Both the position numbers and the translations under genes were made by a program. The notes under the pieces are model-generated. The model was given only the letters and a program-made list of their open reading frames with translations, was not told the origin of the DNA and did no database searches. This document shows positions 14,821 to 23,140 of a stretch of 24,619 bases of DNA, one piece after another. Every line of letters starts with the position of its first letter. Position 1 is the first letter of the stretch. The stretch is from a virus: IMG/VR virus record IMGVR_UViG_3300009706_000059, positions 1 to 24,619 of that record. One strand, given 5' to 3'.

Positions 14821-15756
14821 ACAAAAAATATATTATGGGTTGAAGCTTATAGGCCTCAAACAGTATCGGAATGTATTCTACCAGATCATTTGAAAGAACC
14901 GTTTGAATCTTATGTGACTACAGGCAATATACCAAATCTTCTTTTATGCGGTGGTCCCGGCATGGGTAAAACCACAATTGCGAAAGCAATGTGTAAAGAG
15001 ATTGGCTTAGACTATTTGGTTATTAATGGTTCTCAAGAATCCGGTATTGATTTATTAAGAGTTAAGTTAGAAAATTATTGTAGTAGCGTTTCTTTAATTG
15101 GTGGTCGTAAAGTCGTTATTATAGATGAAGCTGATTATTTAAATCCTCAATCTACTCAGCCCGCAATGAGAGGATTTATTGAAAGATTTGCAGATAACTG
15201 TAGTTTCATTTTTACTTGTAATTATCTTAATAGAATTATCGATCCTATTCATTCTCGATGTTCGGTAGTTGAATTTAAGGTAGATAAAAAAGAATCTCCT
15301 AAAATAGCACAGCAGTTATTAGATAGGATTAAAGTAATTCTTAATGAAAATAATGTAAAGTTCAACGAAAAGGTTATTGTTGAACTTATTATGAAATATT
15401 ATCCTGATTTTAGAAGAACTCTAAATGAATTACAACGATATAGCACCAGCGGAAGTATTGATAGCGGTATCCTTAGTTTACTTTCCGATTCTGATTTTAA
15501 CGCTCTTATTAATGCATTAAAGGAAAAGAACTTTACAAAGGTTCGTAAATGGGTTGTTGATACAAGTCATACAGATGCTAGAACAGTATATAGAAAGTTA
15601 TATGATAATTTGCATGACCATTTGACGCCAGCAGGATTACCACCAATAATTCTTTTATTGGCAGATTATCAATATAAGAGTGCATTCGCTGCCGATCAAG
15701 ACATAAATCTTACAGCATGTTTAATTGAGATCATGATAGAAGGCCAATGGCAATAA
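14818..15756 (+). CDS. 44: Clamp loader large subunit gp44
   Basis: 312 residues from the ATG at 14818 (T4 gp44 is 319); an upstream in-frame start at 14791 lies inside gp45 and is less likely, since 'WVEAYRPQTV' near the N-terminus is the conserved beginning. It is an AAA+ ATPase with Walker A 'GGPGMGKT' (45-52), Walker B 'VVIIDEAD' (99-106) and the clamp-loader SRC motif (146-148, 'HSRC'). Four gp44 and one gp62 open and load the gp45 ring at primer ends using ATP. It overlaps gp62 by 10 bases. Confidence 0.96.
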   Translation: MTKNILWVEAYRPQTVSECILPDHLKEPFESYVTTGNIPNLLLCGGPGMGKTTIAKAMCKEIGLDYLVINGSQESGIDLLRVKLENYCSSVSLIGGRKVVIIDEADYLNPQSTQPAMRGFIERFADNCSFIFTCNYLNRIIDPIHSRCSVVEFKVDKKESPKIAQQLLDRIKVILNENNVKFNEKVIVELIMKYYPDFRRTLNELQRYSTSGSIDSGILSLLSDSDFNALINALKEKNFTKVRKWVVDTSHTDARTVYRKLYDNLHDHLTPAGLPPIILLLADYQYKSAFAADQDINLTACLIEIMIEGQWQ

Positions 15757-16172
15757 ATCCGTTTGATTTTGTAAATGATATTAATTATAAGAAAAAAGAT
15801 ATACTAAGTGACGACTATGATAATCAATTAGAAGGACAATATAAAGCGTTTCTGGTAAATCGATCTTTAAGCTTTAATTTCGATACTATCCTTCAAGCCA
15901 ATGAAATGAATACCAGAACTCATCTGGATAATAAACTTCAATACCACTATTTGCTAAATATTATCAGACCCAAGAATAGATTTGGTCGATGGTTGAAAGC
16001 TGAGAAGTATGAAGCCATAGATTTAATTGTTGAATATTATGGATACAGCCTTCAAAAAGCAAGAGAGGTTGTAGATATCTTCAGTGATGAGGATCTGAAT
16101 ACTCTTAGGCAAGAATTATTTACAGGTGGTTTGAAGGAGAACAATGAGCGCAGAGATAGATTCTCTCGTTGA
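15747..16172 (+). CDS. 62: Clamp loader small subunit gp62
   Basis: A 141-residue protein, shorter than T4 gp62 (187) but typical of marine relatives. 'NPFDFVNDINYKKKDIL' at the N-terminus and 'KLQYHYLLNIIRPKNRFGRW' are recognisable gp62 features. It is the non-ATPase subunit that completes the gp44 loader. The gene overlaps gp44 by 10 bases and regA by 29 bases, so the three are translationally coupled and made in fixed proportion. Confidence 0.9.
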   Translation: MAINPFDFVNDINYKKKDILSDDYDNQLEGQYKAFLVNRSLSFNFDTILQANEMNTRTHLDNKLQYHYLLNIIRPKNRFGRWLKAEKYEAIDLIVEYYGYSLQKAREVVDIFSDEDLNTLRQELFTGGLKENNERRDRFSR

Positions 16173-16572
16173 AATTAAGTTAAAGCAACCCGACGATTTT
16201 TTAAAAGTAAAAGAAACATTAACGAGAATAGGTGTAGCATCTAAGAAGGATAAGACTTTATATCAATCTTGTCATATTCTTCATAAGCAAGCTAGATATT
16301 ATATTGTACATTTTAAAGAATTGTTTATGTTGGACGGTAAACCTTCCAATTTTTCGGATAATGACGCCGCGAGGCGAAATACAATAGTAAATTTATTAGC
16401 CGAATGGGATCTGGTACAAAAAGTTAATAATGATGAAATCGATGAAGATAACATAGTTCCAATTAATCAATTAAAGATTATATCTTTTAAGAAAAAAGAT
16501 GAATGGGAACTAGTTGCGAAATATAATATAGGTAATAAAAAAAATGACGACACTAAGTCTGAAAGCTCATAA
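16144..16572 (+). CDS. regA: RegA translational repressor
   Basis: 142 residues (T4 RegA is 122). The blocks 'IKLKQPDDFLKVKETLTRIG', 'DKTLYQSCHILHKQARYYIV' and 'ISFKKKDEWELVAKYNIGN' are near-identical in layout to T4 RegA. RegA binds AU-rich ribosome-binding regions of early mRNAs, including those of genes 44, 45 and regA itself, and blocks initiation. A strong GAAGGAG lies before the ATG. The C-terminal Asp/Ser tail is an extension. It overlaps gp62 by 29 bases and the dUTPase by 29 bases. Confidence 0.95.
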   Translation: MSAEIDSLVEIKLKQPDDFLKVKETLTRIGVASKKDKTLYQSCHILHKQARYYIVHFKELFMLDGKPSNFSDNDAARRNTIVNLLAEWDLVQKVNNDEIDEDNIVPINQLKIISFKKKDEWELVAKYNIGNKKNDDTKSESS

Positions 16573-17053
16573 ATTATATCCCGACGTAACCCTTCCAACA
16601 TTTTCAACACGAGGCTCCGCATGTTTTGATATACATGCATATTATACTCCTGAAATAGGATGTAAATTTTGGAATGACGATAGGAAAAAATTTATTGAAA
16701 GACATGATAAGAATATAGTAATACATCCTTTTCAAAGAGTCCTAGTTCCTACAGGGATAATTTTAGATATTCCATCGGGATATTCAGTAAGAATACATCC
16801 AAGATCTGGTACAGCGATTAAACAAGGTATGAGTTTTATTAATTGTGAAGGAGTGATCGATTTTGATTATATCGATCCGCTAATGATTCCTGTAATAAAC
16901 TTATCAGACGTTCAATCAATTGTTATAAATAACAATGATAGAATTGCTCAGGGCGAACTTGTGAGATTACAACAATATAATATTGAAGAAATTAGCTCAC
17001 CTCCTAAACAAAAAACCAGCCGAACAGGTGGTTTTGGGAGTACTGGCAAATGA
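16544..17053 (+). CDS. dut: dUTPase (dUTP diphosphatase)
   Basis: 169 residues with all five motifs of trimeric dUTPases: motif 1 'GSACFDIHA' (24-32), motif 2 'PRSG' (86-89), motif 3 'GVIDFDY' (103-109), motif 4 'RIAQGEL' (133-139) and the glycine-rich arm 'RTGGFGSTGK' at the C-terminus. It hydrolyses dUTP to dUMP and PPi, keeping uracil out of phage DNA and supplying dTMP synthesis. A loop of about 25 charged residues (about 40-58) between motifs 1 and 2 is longer than in E. coli Dut. It overlaps regA, and its stop overlaps the next start (ATGA). Confidence 0.95.
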   Translation: MTTLSLKAHKLYPDVTLPTFSTRGSACFDIHAYYTPEIGCKFWNDDRKKFIERHDKNIVIHPFQRVLVPTGIILDIPSGYSVRIHPRSGTAIKQGMSFINCEGVIDFDYIDPLMIPVINLSDVQSIVINNNDRIAQGELVRLQQYNIEEISSPPKQKTSRTGGFGSTGK

Positions 17054-17244
17054 GTAAATTTAAAGTTTTAGGGCACAGTTACGACTTAGAAGTATACGAA
17101 GAAGTTTTAACTGATCCCGAAAAAGGTACTATTGAATTCGACGAGGTCGGAGTGTATAGTGCCAATTCCATATTATATTTAATATGGATAGTGCTCAAAC
17201 ACAGATTTGGGCATTTAATAGCCGGAGAAGGTTGGAGAGATTAA
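17050..17244 (+). CDS. Small protein, unknown function
   Basis: A 64-residue protein whose ATG overlaps the dUTPase stop (ATGA). 'FDEVGVYSANSILYLIWIVL' (about 35-54) contains a hydrophobic stretch that could be a membrane helix, followed by the basic 'KHRFGHL' and a Gly-rich end. No family is recognised. It ends the regA-dut run; a non-coding gap of about 90 bases follows before Hsp20. Confidence 0.65.
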   Translation: MSKFKVLGHSYDLEVYEEVLTDPEKGTIEFDEVGVYSANSILYLIWIVLKHRFGHLIAGEGWRD

Positions 17245-17336
17245 TTCTTGACCTTTTCTTTTCATATCATTAGGAATTGCTTGCGTAAGGGTTCTTAATG
17301 TTTTACTAAACGTCTTTGCTTAAAGAAGGAGGACAT

Positions 17337-17780
17337 ATGTTAACGACTAACGCACTTTCTGTATTCCCCACCCACAAACAATTTGAACAAGCATTAGGAT
17401 TATCCGTTGGATTTGAAACAATGTTTGATAGACTTTTCGAGTGTAATCAACAAAACCAATCTTCTGGTTATCCACCTTATAACTTGAAAAGAGATGGAGA
17501 ACACTATATAATAGAGTTAGCAGTTGCAGGACTCAGCGAAAAAGATATTATGGTGCATGTTGAGGATCGGGTATTAACTGTCAGCAGTGAAACAGAGAAA
17601 ACCGATGAATCTTATATTCATCAAGGTATTGCTAAGCGCTCATTTAAAAGATCTTGGACTTTAACTGATGATATGATAGTTAACGACGCGGTTATGACCA
17701 GTGGAATGTTAATTATCACCTTAGAAAGAATTGTTCCTGAGGATAAGAAATCTAGACGGATCCCAATTGTAACTAAATAA
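17337..17780 (+). CDS. Small heat-shock protein (Hsp20/IbpA family)
   Basis: 147 residues from the ATG at 17337, chosen because GAAGGAGG sits directly upstream; an in-frame TTG at 17316 is less likely. The alpha-crystallin domain is clear: 'PPYNLKRDGEHYIIELAVAG', 'ITVHVEDRVLTVSSE'-type strands (here DIMVHVEDRVLTVS), the Arg-rich 'KRSFKRSWTL' and 'GMLIITLERIVPE' before a C-terminal 'RRIPIV' I-x-I anchor. Such chaperones hold unfolding proteins as oligomers. Hsp20 is common in T4-like cyanophages and pelagiphages. The gene has its own leader region. Confidence 0.93.
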   Translation: MLTTNALSVFPTHKQFEQALGLSVGFETMFDRLFECNQQNQSSGYPPYNLKRDGEHYIIELAVAGLSEKDIMVHVEDRVLTVSSETEKTDESYIHQGIAKRSFKRSWTLTDDMIVNDAVMTSGMLIITLERIVPEDKKSRRIPIVTK

Positions 17781-17813
17781 TTTATTTTTCGTAAATTATA
17801 CAGGAGGGGGCGT

Positions 17814-17821
17814 TATAAATA
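17814..17821 (+). promoter_or_regulatory. Exact T4-type late promoter before the M15 peptidase
   Basis: TATAAATA matches the T4 late consensus and lies about 50 bases upstream of the GTG start of a lysis-type peptidase, a product normally needed late. AGGAGG just upstream (17802-17807) precedes an ATG (17821) that opens a 24-codon frame, but a late transcript would start after that ATG. Confidence 0.55.
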
Positions 17822-17869
17822 TGTTATATAGAAATGTGGTCATAACAAACCCTCTTTTAGGATTATACA

Positions 17870-18367
17870 GTGATAGATTTATTAAATACAGATGAAGATA
17901 TTAGAGTAGCACAAAATTTTACTCTTCCCGAACTTGTGAAAAGTTCAACGGCGGCTAGATTGGGAATATCCAATATGCCTGATACCGCACAAATTTTAGT
18001 TAACCTTACTAACGTTGCAAATCATATTTTACAACCGGTAAGAAATGAAGTTGGACCACTTCGAGTTAATAGTGGTTATAGAGGATTGGCTCTGAATAAG
18101 GCAGTCGGCGGATCTAAAACTAGTCAACATTGTTGGGGAGAAGCAGCTGATTTTGAAAGTTCCAGAATAGGTAATTATAAATTAGCGTGCTGGATTAAAG
18201 AAAATTTAGAATTTGATCAATTAATTTTAGAATTTTATACTCAAGGTCAACCTAGTAGCGGATGGGTCCACTGCTCTTTTAAAACAAATGGTCAGAATCG
18301 CGGAAAAATTAATACAGCTCTGAGAGTAAAAGGAAAAACAGTATATAAAAATGGGCTGATTCAATGA
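17870..18367 (+). CDS. M15-family peptidase, probable endolysin
   Basis: 165 residues from a GTG start with AGGAT just upstream. The fold marks are 'LRVNSGYRGLALNKAVGG', the zinc motif 'HCWGEAADFE' (His87-x6-Asp94), 'FDQLILEF' (Glu121 possible catalytic acid) and 'GWVHCSF' (His134, third ligand). These define the peptidase M15A/VanY-type D-alanyl-D-alanine carboxypeptidase fold used by phage lysins. It cleaves peptidoglycan peptides and would act in the periplasm, yet has no signal peptide, so it needs a holin. The next gene is a small membrane protein overlapping by 4 bases. A T4-type late promoter lies upstream. Confidence 0.9.
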   Translation: MIDLLNTDEDIRVAQNFTLPELVKSSTAARLGISNMPDTAQILVNLTNVANHILQPVRNEVGPLRVNSGYRGLALNKAVGGSKTSQHCWGEAADFESSRIGNYKLACWIKENLEFDQLILEFYTQGQPSSGWVHCSFKTNGQNRGKINTALRVKGKTVYKNGLIQ

Positions 18368-18528
18368 ACCGATTATTAATATTTCCTCTTTTGGTATATC
18401 TCCAATTTCTATATTTAATTGGGGCATATAAGACTAAAAGAAGTTGGGTTGATGATCATATATTATGGTGTTATAAGAAATTAAAATCTTATGGACACAA
18501 AGTGGAATATAATTATTTTGATAAATGA
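18364..18528 (+). CDS. 54-residue single-pass membrane protein, possible lysis partner
   Basis: A short gene not obvious from length alone: ATG at 18364 overlaps the peptidase stop (ATGA) and its own TGA at 18526-18528 overlaps the gp43 ATG (ATGA again), so both junctions are tight. The N-terminus 'LLIFPLLVYLQFLYLIGAY' (about 4-22) is one membrane helix, followed by basic 'KTKRSW' and a charged soluble tail. Position right after an M15 lysin suggests a holin or spanin-like helper, but a single helix and short tail are also found in many unrelated phage proteins. Confidence 0.85.
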   Translation: MNRLLIFPLLVYLQFLYLIGAYKTKRSWVDDHILWCYKKLKSYGHKVEYNYFDK

Positions 18529-21029
18529 AATTTTATACAAACGTACACCAAATCGGTGATCATGTTTTAGTTAGGGGTTATGAAAACGGCCAACGTTTTG
18601 ATGATCGCATTGAATATCACCCCACAGTTTTTATTCCTTCCAACGAAAAATCAAAATATTCAACTATTGATGGAAAATCATTATCTCCTATTAAGCCCGG
18701 TACAATTAAAGAAACAAGAGAATTTATTCGAAAATATGATGGAGTAGAAAATTTTCAGATTTATGGAATGACTGCTTGGAGATATAATTATATTTACGAA
18801 GAGTTTCCCAAAGACAAAGGTATTGATTATGATTTTTCACAACTCATAGTTGCGAGTATTGATATTGAGGTTGGTTCAGAACATGGTTTTCCGGATCCAA
18901 TTTCTGCCTCAGAAGAAATACAAGCAGTTACTGTTGGAGCAAAAGGAAAATATTTTGTATTTGGATGTGGTGAATATAATAATACTAATCCAGATGTTGA
19001 ATATTTTCACTGCGCCGATGAAAATCATTTAGTTCAAGAATTTCTTTCTTTTTGGGAAAAGTTGGCACCTGATATTATTACAGGGTGGAATATTCAAGGC
19101 TTTGATATCCCATATTTAGTTAATAGGATTTCTAGATTATTTGATAAAAAGAATGTTAAGAGATTATCTCCATGGAGAATAGTTAATGAAAGAACAACAA
19201 ATTTTAGAGGCAGAGAAACAATCTTTCATGATCTCATCGGCATTGCTGTTATTGATTATATTGATGTTTATAGAAGGAATTCTCCTCCAGCGGAAAGTTA
19301 TAGGTTAGATTATATTGCTTCTATTGAATTAGGAGAAAGAAAATTATCGTTTGAGGAATATGGAAATCTTTATACATTATATAAAGAAAATTTTCAGCTG
19401 TTTATCGATTATAATATTAAAGATGCGCAGCTCGTAGAACGATTAGAGGAAAAGAAAAAATTGATAGAAATGGTGGTTGCTTTGGCATATGAAGCAAAGG
19501 TAAACTATCAAGACACATTTGGAATGGTGATGATGTGGGAAGTTATTCTTGCGAATGATTTAATGAATAGAAATATAATAGTTCCACCCAAGAAAGATAA
19601 TATAAAAAATGCCGCATATGTTGGAGCATATGTAAAAGAAGTACAAGCGGGCCTACATAATTGGGTTGTCAGCTTTGATTTAAATAGTCTATATCCTCAT
19701 TTAATTATGCAATACAATGTTAGCCCTGATACTATTTTAACGGGCGTTACAGAGACATGTCGGGTTGATTCTTTATTAAATAAGCAAGTTGATTTAAACA
19801 AATATTATGATAAAGATATTATCATTGCTCCTAACGGACAAGGGTTCAAAAAAGATGAACAAGGATTCTTACCAAGAATAATGCAGGAAAAATATGATAA
19901 TAGAGTTATCTTTAAAAAGAAGGAAATCGCGGCTAAGAAAAAATTAGAAAAAGAAAAAGATCCAATCGAGATAGAAAAATTAAAAAAGGAAGCAGATTCA
20001 TTTGGTAATAAACAAACCGCTATGAAATTAATGCTTAATAGTGTTTACGGTGCTTTTGGAAATCCGTATTTTAGATTTTTTGATTTGAGAATATCAGAAG
20101 CTATTACATTGGGAGGACAGCTCAGTATTCGCTGGGCAGAAACTGTGGTCAATAATTATCTCAACAAAATTTTAGAAACAGAAGAGGTTGATTATGTATT
20201 GGCATCAGACACTGATTCCCTCTATATTACATTAGATGCATTAGTTCAAAAAGTATTTCCTGAAAATCCGGATACAACTAAAGTAATAAATTTTTTAGAT
20301 AAAGTATGTGAGGAAAAACTTCAAGGAGTAATTGATAGCGGATATTCAGAACTTGCAAGCTATATGAATGCTTACGGTCAGAAGATGTTTATGAAAAGAG
20401 AGTGTATTGCTGATAAAGGTATTTGGACGGGAAAGAAACATTATATTCTTAATGTTCATGATAACGAAGGAGTTAGATATGCGAACCCACGAATCAAGGT
20501 TATGGGAATTGAATCTGTCAAATCATCAACTCCCACATCTTGTAGAGATAAATTAAAAAAGTCTTTTGATATTATCATCAATCACGATGAAGAAGCTATA
20601 CAGAAGTTCATTGCAGATTTTAGAGAACAGTTCGAAAAAGAACCTATTGAAAATATTGCATTCCCCAGATCAGTTAAGGGAATTGAAAAATATAATGGTG
20701 GTACAAAATTGTATGCTAAAGGAACACCCGTTCATGTAAAAGCAACACGCTTGTATAATCATTTTCTGAAACAAAATAAATTGCAAAATAAGTATCCTCT
20801 TATTCAAGAGGGGGAAAAGATTAAATTTATTTATTTGAAACAGCCTAATCCTATTAGAGATGGTGTCATAGCCATGATGGAAGGCTTGCCTGAAGAGTTC
20901 GGGCTTCATGATTATATTGATTATGATAAACAATTTGAAAAGTCTTTTAGGGGACCCTTGAATGAAATATTAAAAGTCATTGGATGGTCTCCTGAAAAAA
21001 CAAGTTCTCTAGAAGCTTTTTTAGTATAG
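18525..21029 (+). CDS. 43: DNA polymerase gp43 (family B)
   Basis: 834 residues, slightly shorter than T4 gp43 (898). The N-terminal exonuclease has Exo I 'SIDIEV' (Asp113, Glu115), Exo II 'GWNIQGFDIPYLVNR' and Exo III 'YNIKDAQLVERL'. The polymerase has motif A 'FDLNSLYPHL' (about 384), motif B 'KLMLNSVYGAFGNPY' (about 501) and motif C 'ASDTDSLYI' (about 560). It replicates the phage genome with proofreading, tethered by gp45. The ATG overlaps the preceding small gene by 4 bases. The C-terminus 'SSLEAFLV' is a plausible clamp-binding peptide, similar in type to the T4 tail that docks on gp45. Confidence 0.98.
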   Translation: MKFYTNVHQIGDHVLVRGYENGQRFDDRIEYHPTVFIPSNEKSKYSTIDGKSLSPIKPGTIKETREFIRKYDGVENFQIYGMTAWRYNYIYEEFPKDKGIDYDFSQLIVASIDIEVGSEHGFPDPISASEEIQAVTVGAKGKYFVFGCGEYNNTNPDVEYFHCADENHLVQEFLSFWEKLAPDIITGWNIQGFDIPYLVNRISRLFDKKNVKRLSPWRIVNERTTNFRGRETIFHDLIGIAVIDYIDVYRRNSPPAESYRLDYIASIELGERKLSFEEYGNLYTLYKENFQLFIDYNIKDAQLVERLEEKKKLIEMVVALAYEAKVNYQDTFGMVMMWEVILANDLMNRNIIVPPKKDNIKNAAYVGAYVKEVQAGLHNWVVSFDLNSLYPHLIMQYNVSPDTILTGVTETCRVDSLLNKQVDLNKYYDKDIIIAPNGQGFKKDEQGFLPRIMQEKYDNRVIFKKKEIAAKKKLEKEKDPIEIEKLKKEADSFGNKQTAMKLMLNSVYGAFGNPYFRFFDLRISEAITLGGQLSIRWAETVVNNYLNKILETEEVDYVLASDTDSLYITLDALVQKVFPENPDTTKVINFLDKVCEEKLQGVIDSGYSELASYMNAYGQKMFMKRECIADKGIWTGKKHYILNVHDNEGVRYANPRIKVMGIESVKSSTPTSCRDKLKKSFDIIINHDEEAIQKFIADFREQFEKEPIENIAFPRSVKGIEKYNGGTKLYAKGTPVHVKATRLYNHFLKQNKLQNKYPLIQEGEKIKFIYLKQPNPIRDGVIAMMEGLPEEFGLHDYIDYDKQFEKSFRGPLNEILKVIGWSPEKTSSLEAFLV

Positions 21030-21038
21030 AGAATTTGA

Positions 21039-21046
21039 TAAATATG
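21039..21046 (+). promoter_or_regulatory. Possible late promoter before the small membrane gene
   Basis: GATAAATA is one base from the T4 late octamer and lies about 90 bases upstream of the gene at 21137. The leader between them can form a small hairpin (GTTC/GAGC region near 21060). Weak on its own. Confidence 0.25.
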
Positions 21047-21136
21047 CATAGTAAGGTAGTTCGGAATGAGCTGAGTTACCAGAAATTATGTTTAACCGTG
21101 GTGAGAGAATAATATAAAATAAAAGGAGAACAATAT

Positions 21137-21358
21137 ATGGTAGATAAAGTACTTGGATGGATTCGTTCCATCACTGAACTTGGTTTAGCAGTTATTGCTC
21201 TTGGCGTAGTTCTTCAGATTATTTTTGGTGCAGCTTTACCGTTTATCGGAATTGATATCGTGGGTTCTGTTGTAGCACTTGTAAAACAATTAGGACAAGA
21301 AGGTTTTGTCGGTTTAATTGCGATATGGGTACTCTGGGGAATTTATTCCAAGTCATAA
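21137..21358 (+). CDS. Small two-helix membrane protein
   Basis: 73 residues with two strong hydrophobic segments: about 13-37 'ELGLAVIALGVVLQIIFGAA' and about 56-70 'FVGLIAIWVLWGIY', joined by a short polar loop. An excellent AAAAGGAG lies ahead of the ATG, so it may be highly expressed. Size and two-helix hairpin topology fit a holin or other inner-membrane phage protein, but no signature motif is seen. It has its own leader after gp43 and is followed by a structured RNA region and terminator. Confidence 0.75.
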   Translation: MVDKVLGWIRSITELGLAVIALGVVLQIIFGAALPFIGIDIVGSVVALVKQLGQEGFVGLIAIWVLWGIYSKS

Positions 21359-21367
21359 CTAGAAATT

Positions 21368-21453
21368 GTGGCGCATCGGCAGACTTGGGTTAAACCCCGA
21401 GGCGTAGCCATCCTGCTGTCCCTGCTTCGGCGTTGGGCTTAGGTGTGCGCCAC
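21368..21453 (+). ncRNA. GC-rich structured RNA before uvsX
   Basis: A perfect 8-bp closing stem (GTGGCGCA 21368-21375 with TGCGCCAC 21446-21453) encloses an 70-base GC-rich interior with at least one clear hairpin (CTTGGG 21384-21389 with CCCGAG 21396-21401) and further pairing options (AGCC/GGCT; GCAG with either of two CTGC). Base composition differs sharply from the flanks and there is no open reading frame. It is not a tRNA: there is no T-loop or anticodon arm. It could be a riboswitch-type leader of uvsX, a stand-alone small RNA or a 3' structure of the upstream mRNA. Confidence 0.65.
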
Positions 21454-21462
21454 TTTGCATGC

Positions 21463-21496
21463 AAAAGGGGGAGCCGAATATTGCCCCCCTTTTTTT
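21463..21496 (+). terminator. Strong Rho-independent terminator
   Basis: AAAAGGGGG (21463-21471) pairs with CCCCCTTTT (21485-21493), ending in seven T (21490-21496). A perfect 12-base palindrome TTTGCATGCAAA (21454-21465) overlaps its left arm, so the two structures compete. It lies 32 bases before the uvsX start. Confidence 0.88.
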
Positions 21497-21528
21497 GAAA
21501 AATATAATGATTAATTGAAAAAGGTTTT

Positions 21529-22599
21529 ATGAGTGATTATTTTGGAGAAATGCTACAAGTAGCTAATAATGAATATGGCGCAGTAGTAAGTGATGGTGTT
21601 GAAGCAGGCGATGTAGAAAGTTTTATTGATACCGGATCGTATATTTTAAATGCTCAATTGTCTGGTAGCATCTATGGTGGATTACCATCTAATAAAATTA
21701 CAGCATTTGCCGGAGAAAGTTCAACAGGCAAAACTTTTTTCGTTTTAGGTTGTGTCAGACAATTTCTCGTAGATAATCCTACTGGTGGAGTTATATATTT
21801 TGAAAGTGAATCTGCCATAACCAAAGATATGATAGAATCAAGAGGAATCGATTCTAAACGAATGATTATCCTACCTGTTGCTACGGTTCAAGAATTCAGA
21901 ACACAAGCAACTAAAATTCTAGAAAAACATTTAGAAGAACCCATCAAGTCTCGTCCGCCAATGATGATATGTTTAGATTCATTAGGTAATCTTTCTACTA
22001 CTAAAGAAATGGAAGATGTTAGTGACGGTAAAGAGACCAGGGATATGACCAGAGCACAAATGGTTAAAGGCACATTTAGGGTTTTAACTTTATTAGGTGG
22101 TAAAGCTAAAGTACCTCTTGTTGTTACTAATCACACATACGATCAAATAGGAACATTATTTCCTCAAAAAATTATGGGTGGAGGAACAGGCTTACATTAT
22201 GCCGCATCTAGTATCGTATTTCTATCTAAAAAGAAAGAAAAGGATGGTACTGAAGTAATTGGTAATATAGTTCATTGTAGAACTTATAAATCTAGGCTCA
22301 CAAAAGAACATAAAATGGTAGATGTTCTTCTTACCTTTAAAGAAGGATTGAATAGATATTATGGATTAGCAGAATTAGCAGAGAAGTATGGAATCTTTAA
22401 AAAAGTTTCTACCAGATTAGAAATGCCCGATGGAGAAAAGGTTTTTCTAAAAACCATGCTTAAAAATCCTACCAAGTATTTTACTAAAGAAATTTTAGAC
22501 AAGTTAGACGTTGCAGCTGGGAAAGAATTTTTATATGGTGAAATGGAAATAGAAGAATTGGCTGTAGAAGAAGAATCAGCACCCAAAGAGGCAAGATAG
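21529..22599 (+). CDS. uvsX: UvsX recombinase (RecA family)
   Basis: 356 residues (T4 UvsX is 391). RecA core with Walker A 'GESSTGKT' (62-69), '[10 protein letters not shown]' with the catalytic Glu, Walker B 'MMICLDSLG' (145-153) and the DNA-binding loops around '[18 protein letters not shown]' and '[15 protein letters not shown]'. UvsX coats single-stranded DNA and drives strand invasion for recombination-dependent replication and repair. It sits between gp43 and gp41, as in T4-like phages. AAAAAGG lies four bases ahead of the ATG, downstream of a strong terminator, so a promoter or read-through must supply it. Confidence 0.96.
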   Translation: MSDYFGEMLQVANNEYGAVVSDGVEAGDVESFIDTGSYILNAQLSGSIYGGLPSNKITAFAGESSTGKTFFVLGCVRQFLVDNPTGGVIYFESESAITKDMIESRGIDSKRMIILPVATVQEFRTQATKILEKHLEEPIKSRPPMMICLDSLGNLSTTKEMEDVSDGKETRDMTRAQMVKGTFRVLTLLGGKAKVPLVVTNHTYDQIGTLFPQKIMGGGTGLHYAASSIVFLSKKKEKDGTEVIGNIVHCRTYKSRLTKEHKMVDVLLTFKEGLNRYYGLAELAEKYGIFKKVSTRLEMPDGEKVFLKTMLKNPTKYFTKEILDKLDVAAGKEFLYGEMEIEELAVEEESAPKEAR

Positions 22600-22609
22600 G
22601 AGTATACAT

Positions 22610-22936
22610 ATGTGTCCTATATGCTGGATTAGTGGTTTTATTGCCGTACTATTTGGCGGCAGTTTTGTCGCCACCGTTAACCATCCTATAAGTTGGATTA
22701 TAGGAGGATTTGTTGTTGCTTATGGCCTTTATAAATTTTATGATGGTTATAAACGTGGTAAATCAATGGAAGAAGACACAAAAGCCAAAAATAGAAAAAC
22801 AATTTATAGATTTGTCCAAGGGATTGTTATCGGAAGTTTTGTTACCGGAGTACTTTTTTACAAATACACGGCGGACGAACATCAACGAATGCATGATTTG
22901 TTAGATCAACATGGAATAGAACAACATGTCGACTGA
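22610..22936 (+). CDS. Small membrane protein with CPIC and His-rich tail
   Basis: 108 residues. It starts 'MCPICWISGFIAVLFGG', putting a CPIC pair at residues 2-5, then has a second hydrophobic segment 'WIIGGFVVAYGLYKFY' and a third 'FVQGIVIGSFVTGVLFY', with a basic, charged loop between. The C-terminus is His-rich (HQRMHDLLDQHGIEQHVD). Cys-x-x-Cys plus His suggests metal or redox chemistry, but no family is recognised. GGAG precedes the ATG; it overlaps the next gene by 11 bases and follows uvsX closely, so it is in the same transcript. Confidence 0.7.
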   Translation: MCPICWISGFIAVLFGGSFVATVNHPISWIIGGFVVAYGLYKFYDGYKRGKSMEEDTKAKNRKTIYRFVQGIVIGSFVTGVLFYKYTADEHQRMHDLLDQHGIEQHVD

Positions 22937-23135
22937 TAATATGATAATAGAGAAAGTTAAAGTAGTGGAATTAACGTTTGAAGATGGAACAAAAAAAATA
23001 TGTCGAGGGGGAGAAGCTGCTGTGGAAAGAGCCTGGGGAACTTATCCAATAGTATCTGCTAGGTGGACTGGCGAAGAAGAAACAATGCAATGGATTCCTC
23101 TAGAAGATAATCGAACAGAGATAACGGGCTGGTAA
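22926..23135 (+). CDS. Small protein, unknown function
   Basis: 69 residues overlapping the previous gene by 11 bases. Alternating strand-like blocks 'EKVKVVELTFEDGTKKICRG' and 'YPIVSARWTGEEETMQWIPL' suggest a small beta-rich domain. One Cys, no membrane segment and no known motif. It lies between uvsX and gp41 in a tight co-directional run, where T4-like phages often carry small unknown genes. Confidence 0.65.
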   Translation: MSTDNMIIEKVKVVELTFEDGTKKICRGGEAAVERAWGTYPIVSARWTGEEETMQWIPLEDNRTEITGW

Positions 23136-23140
23136 AAAGA

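Noticed and set aside
16924-16931. Exact TATAAATA late-promoter octamer inside the dUTPase gene
   Set aside because: It lies within conserved coding sequence, far from the next well-placed start, and such AT-rich words are expected by chance here.
17248-17270. TTGACC followed by TATCAT before Hsp20 as a promoter
   Set aside because: The spacer is only about 11 bases; no acceptable -10 lies at 16-18 bases, so no promoter is claimed.
17821-17895. 24-codon frame with AGGAGG upstream, between Hsp20 and the M15 peptidase
   Set aside because: The ATG overlaps the late-promoter octamer, the Shine-Dalgarno spacing is long and the frame runs into the peptidase gene; probably chance.
21368-21453. GC-rich element as a tRNA on either strand
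   Set aside because: No T-loop TTCRA, no anticodon arm with a 7-base loop and no CCA end on either strand.
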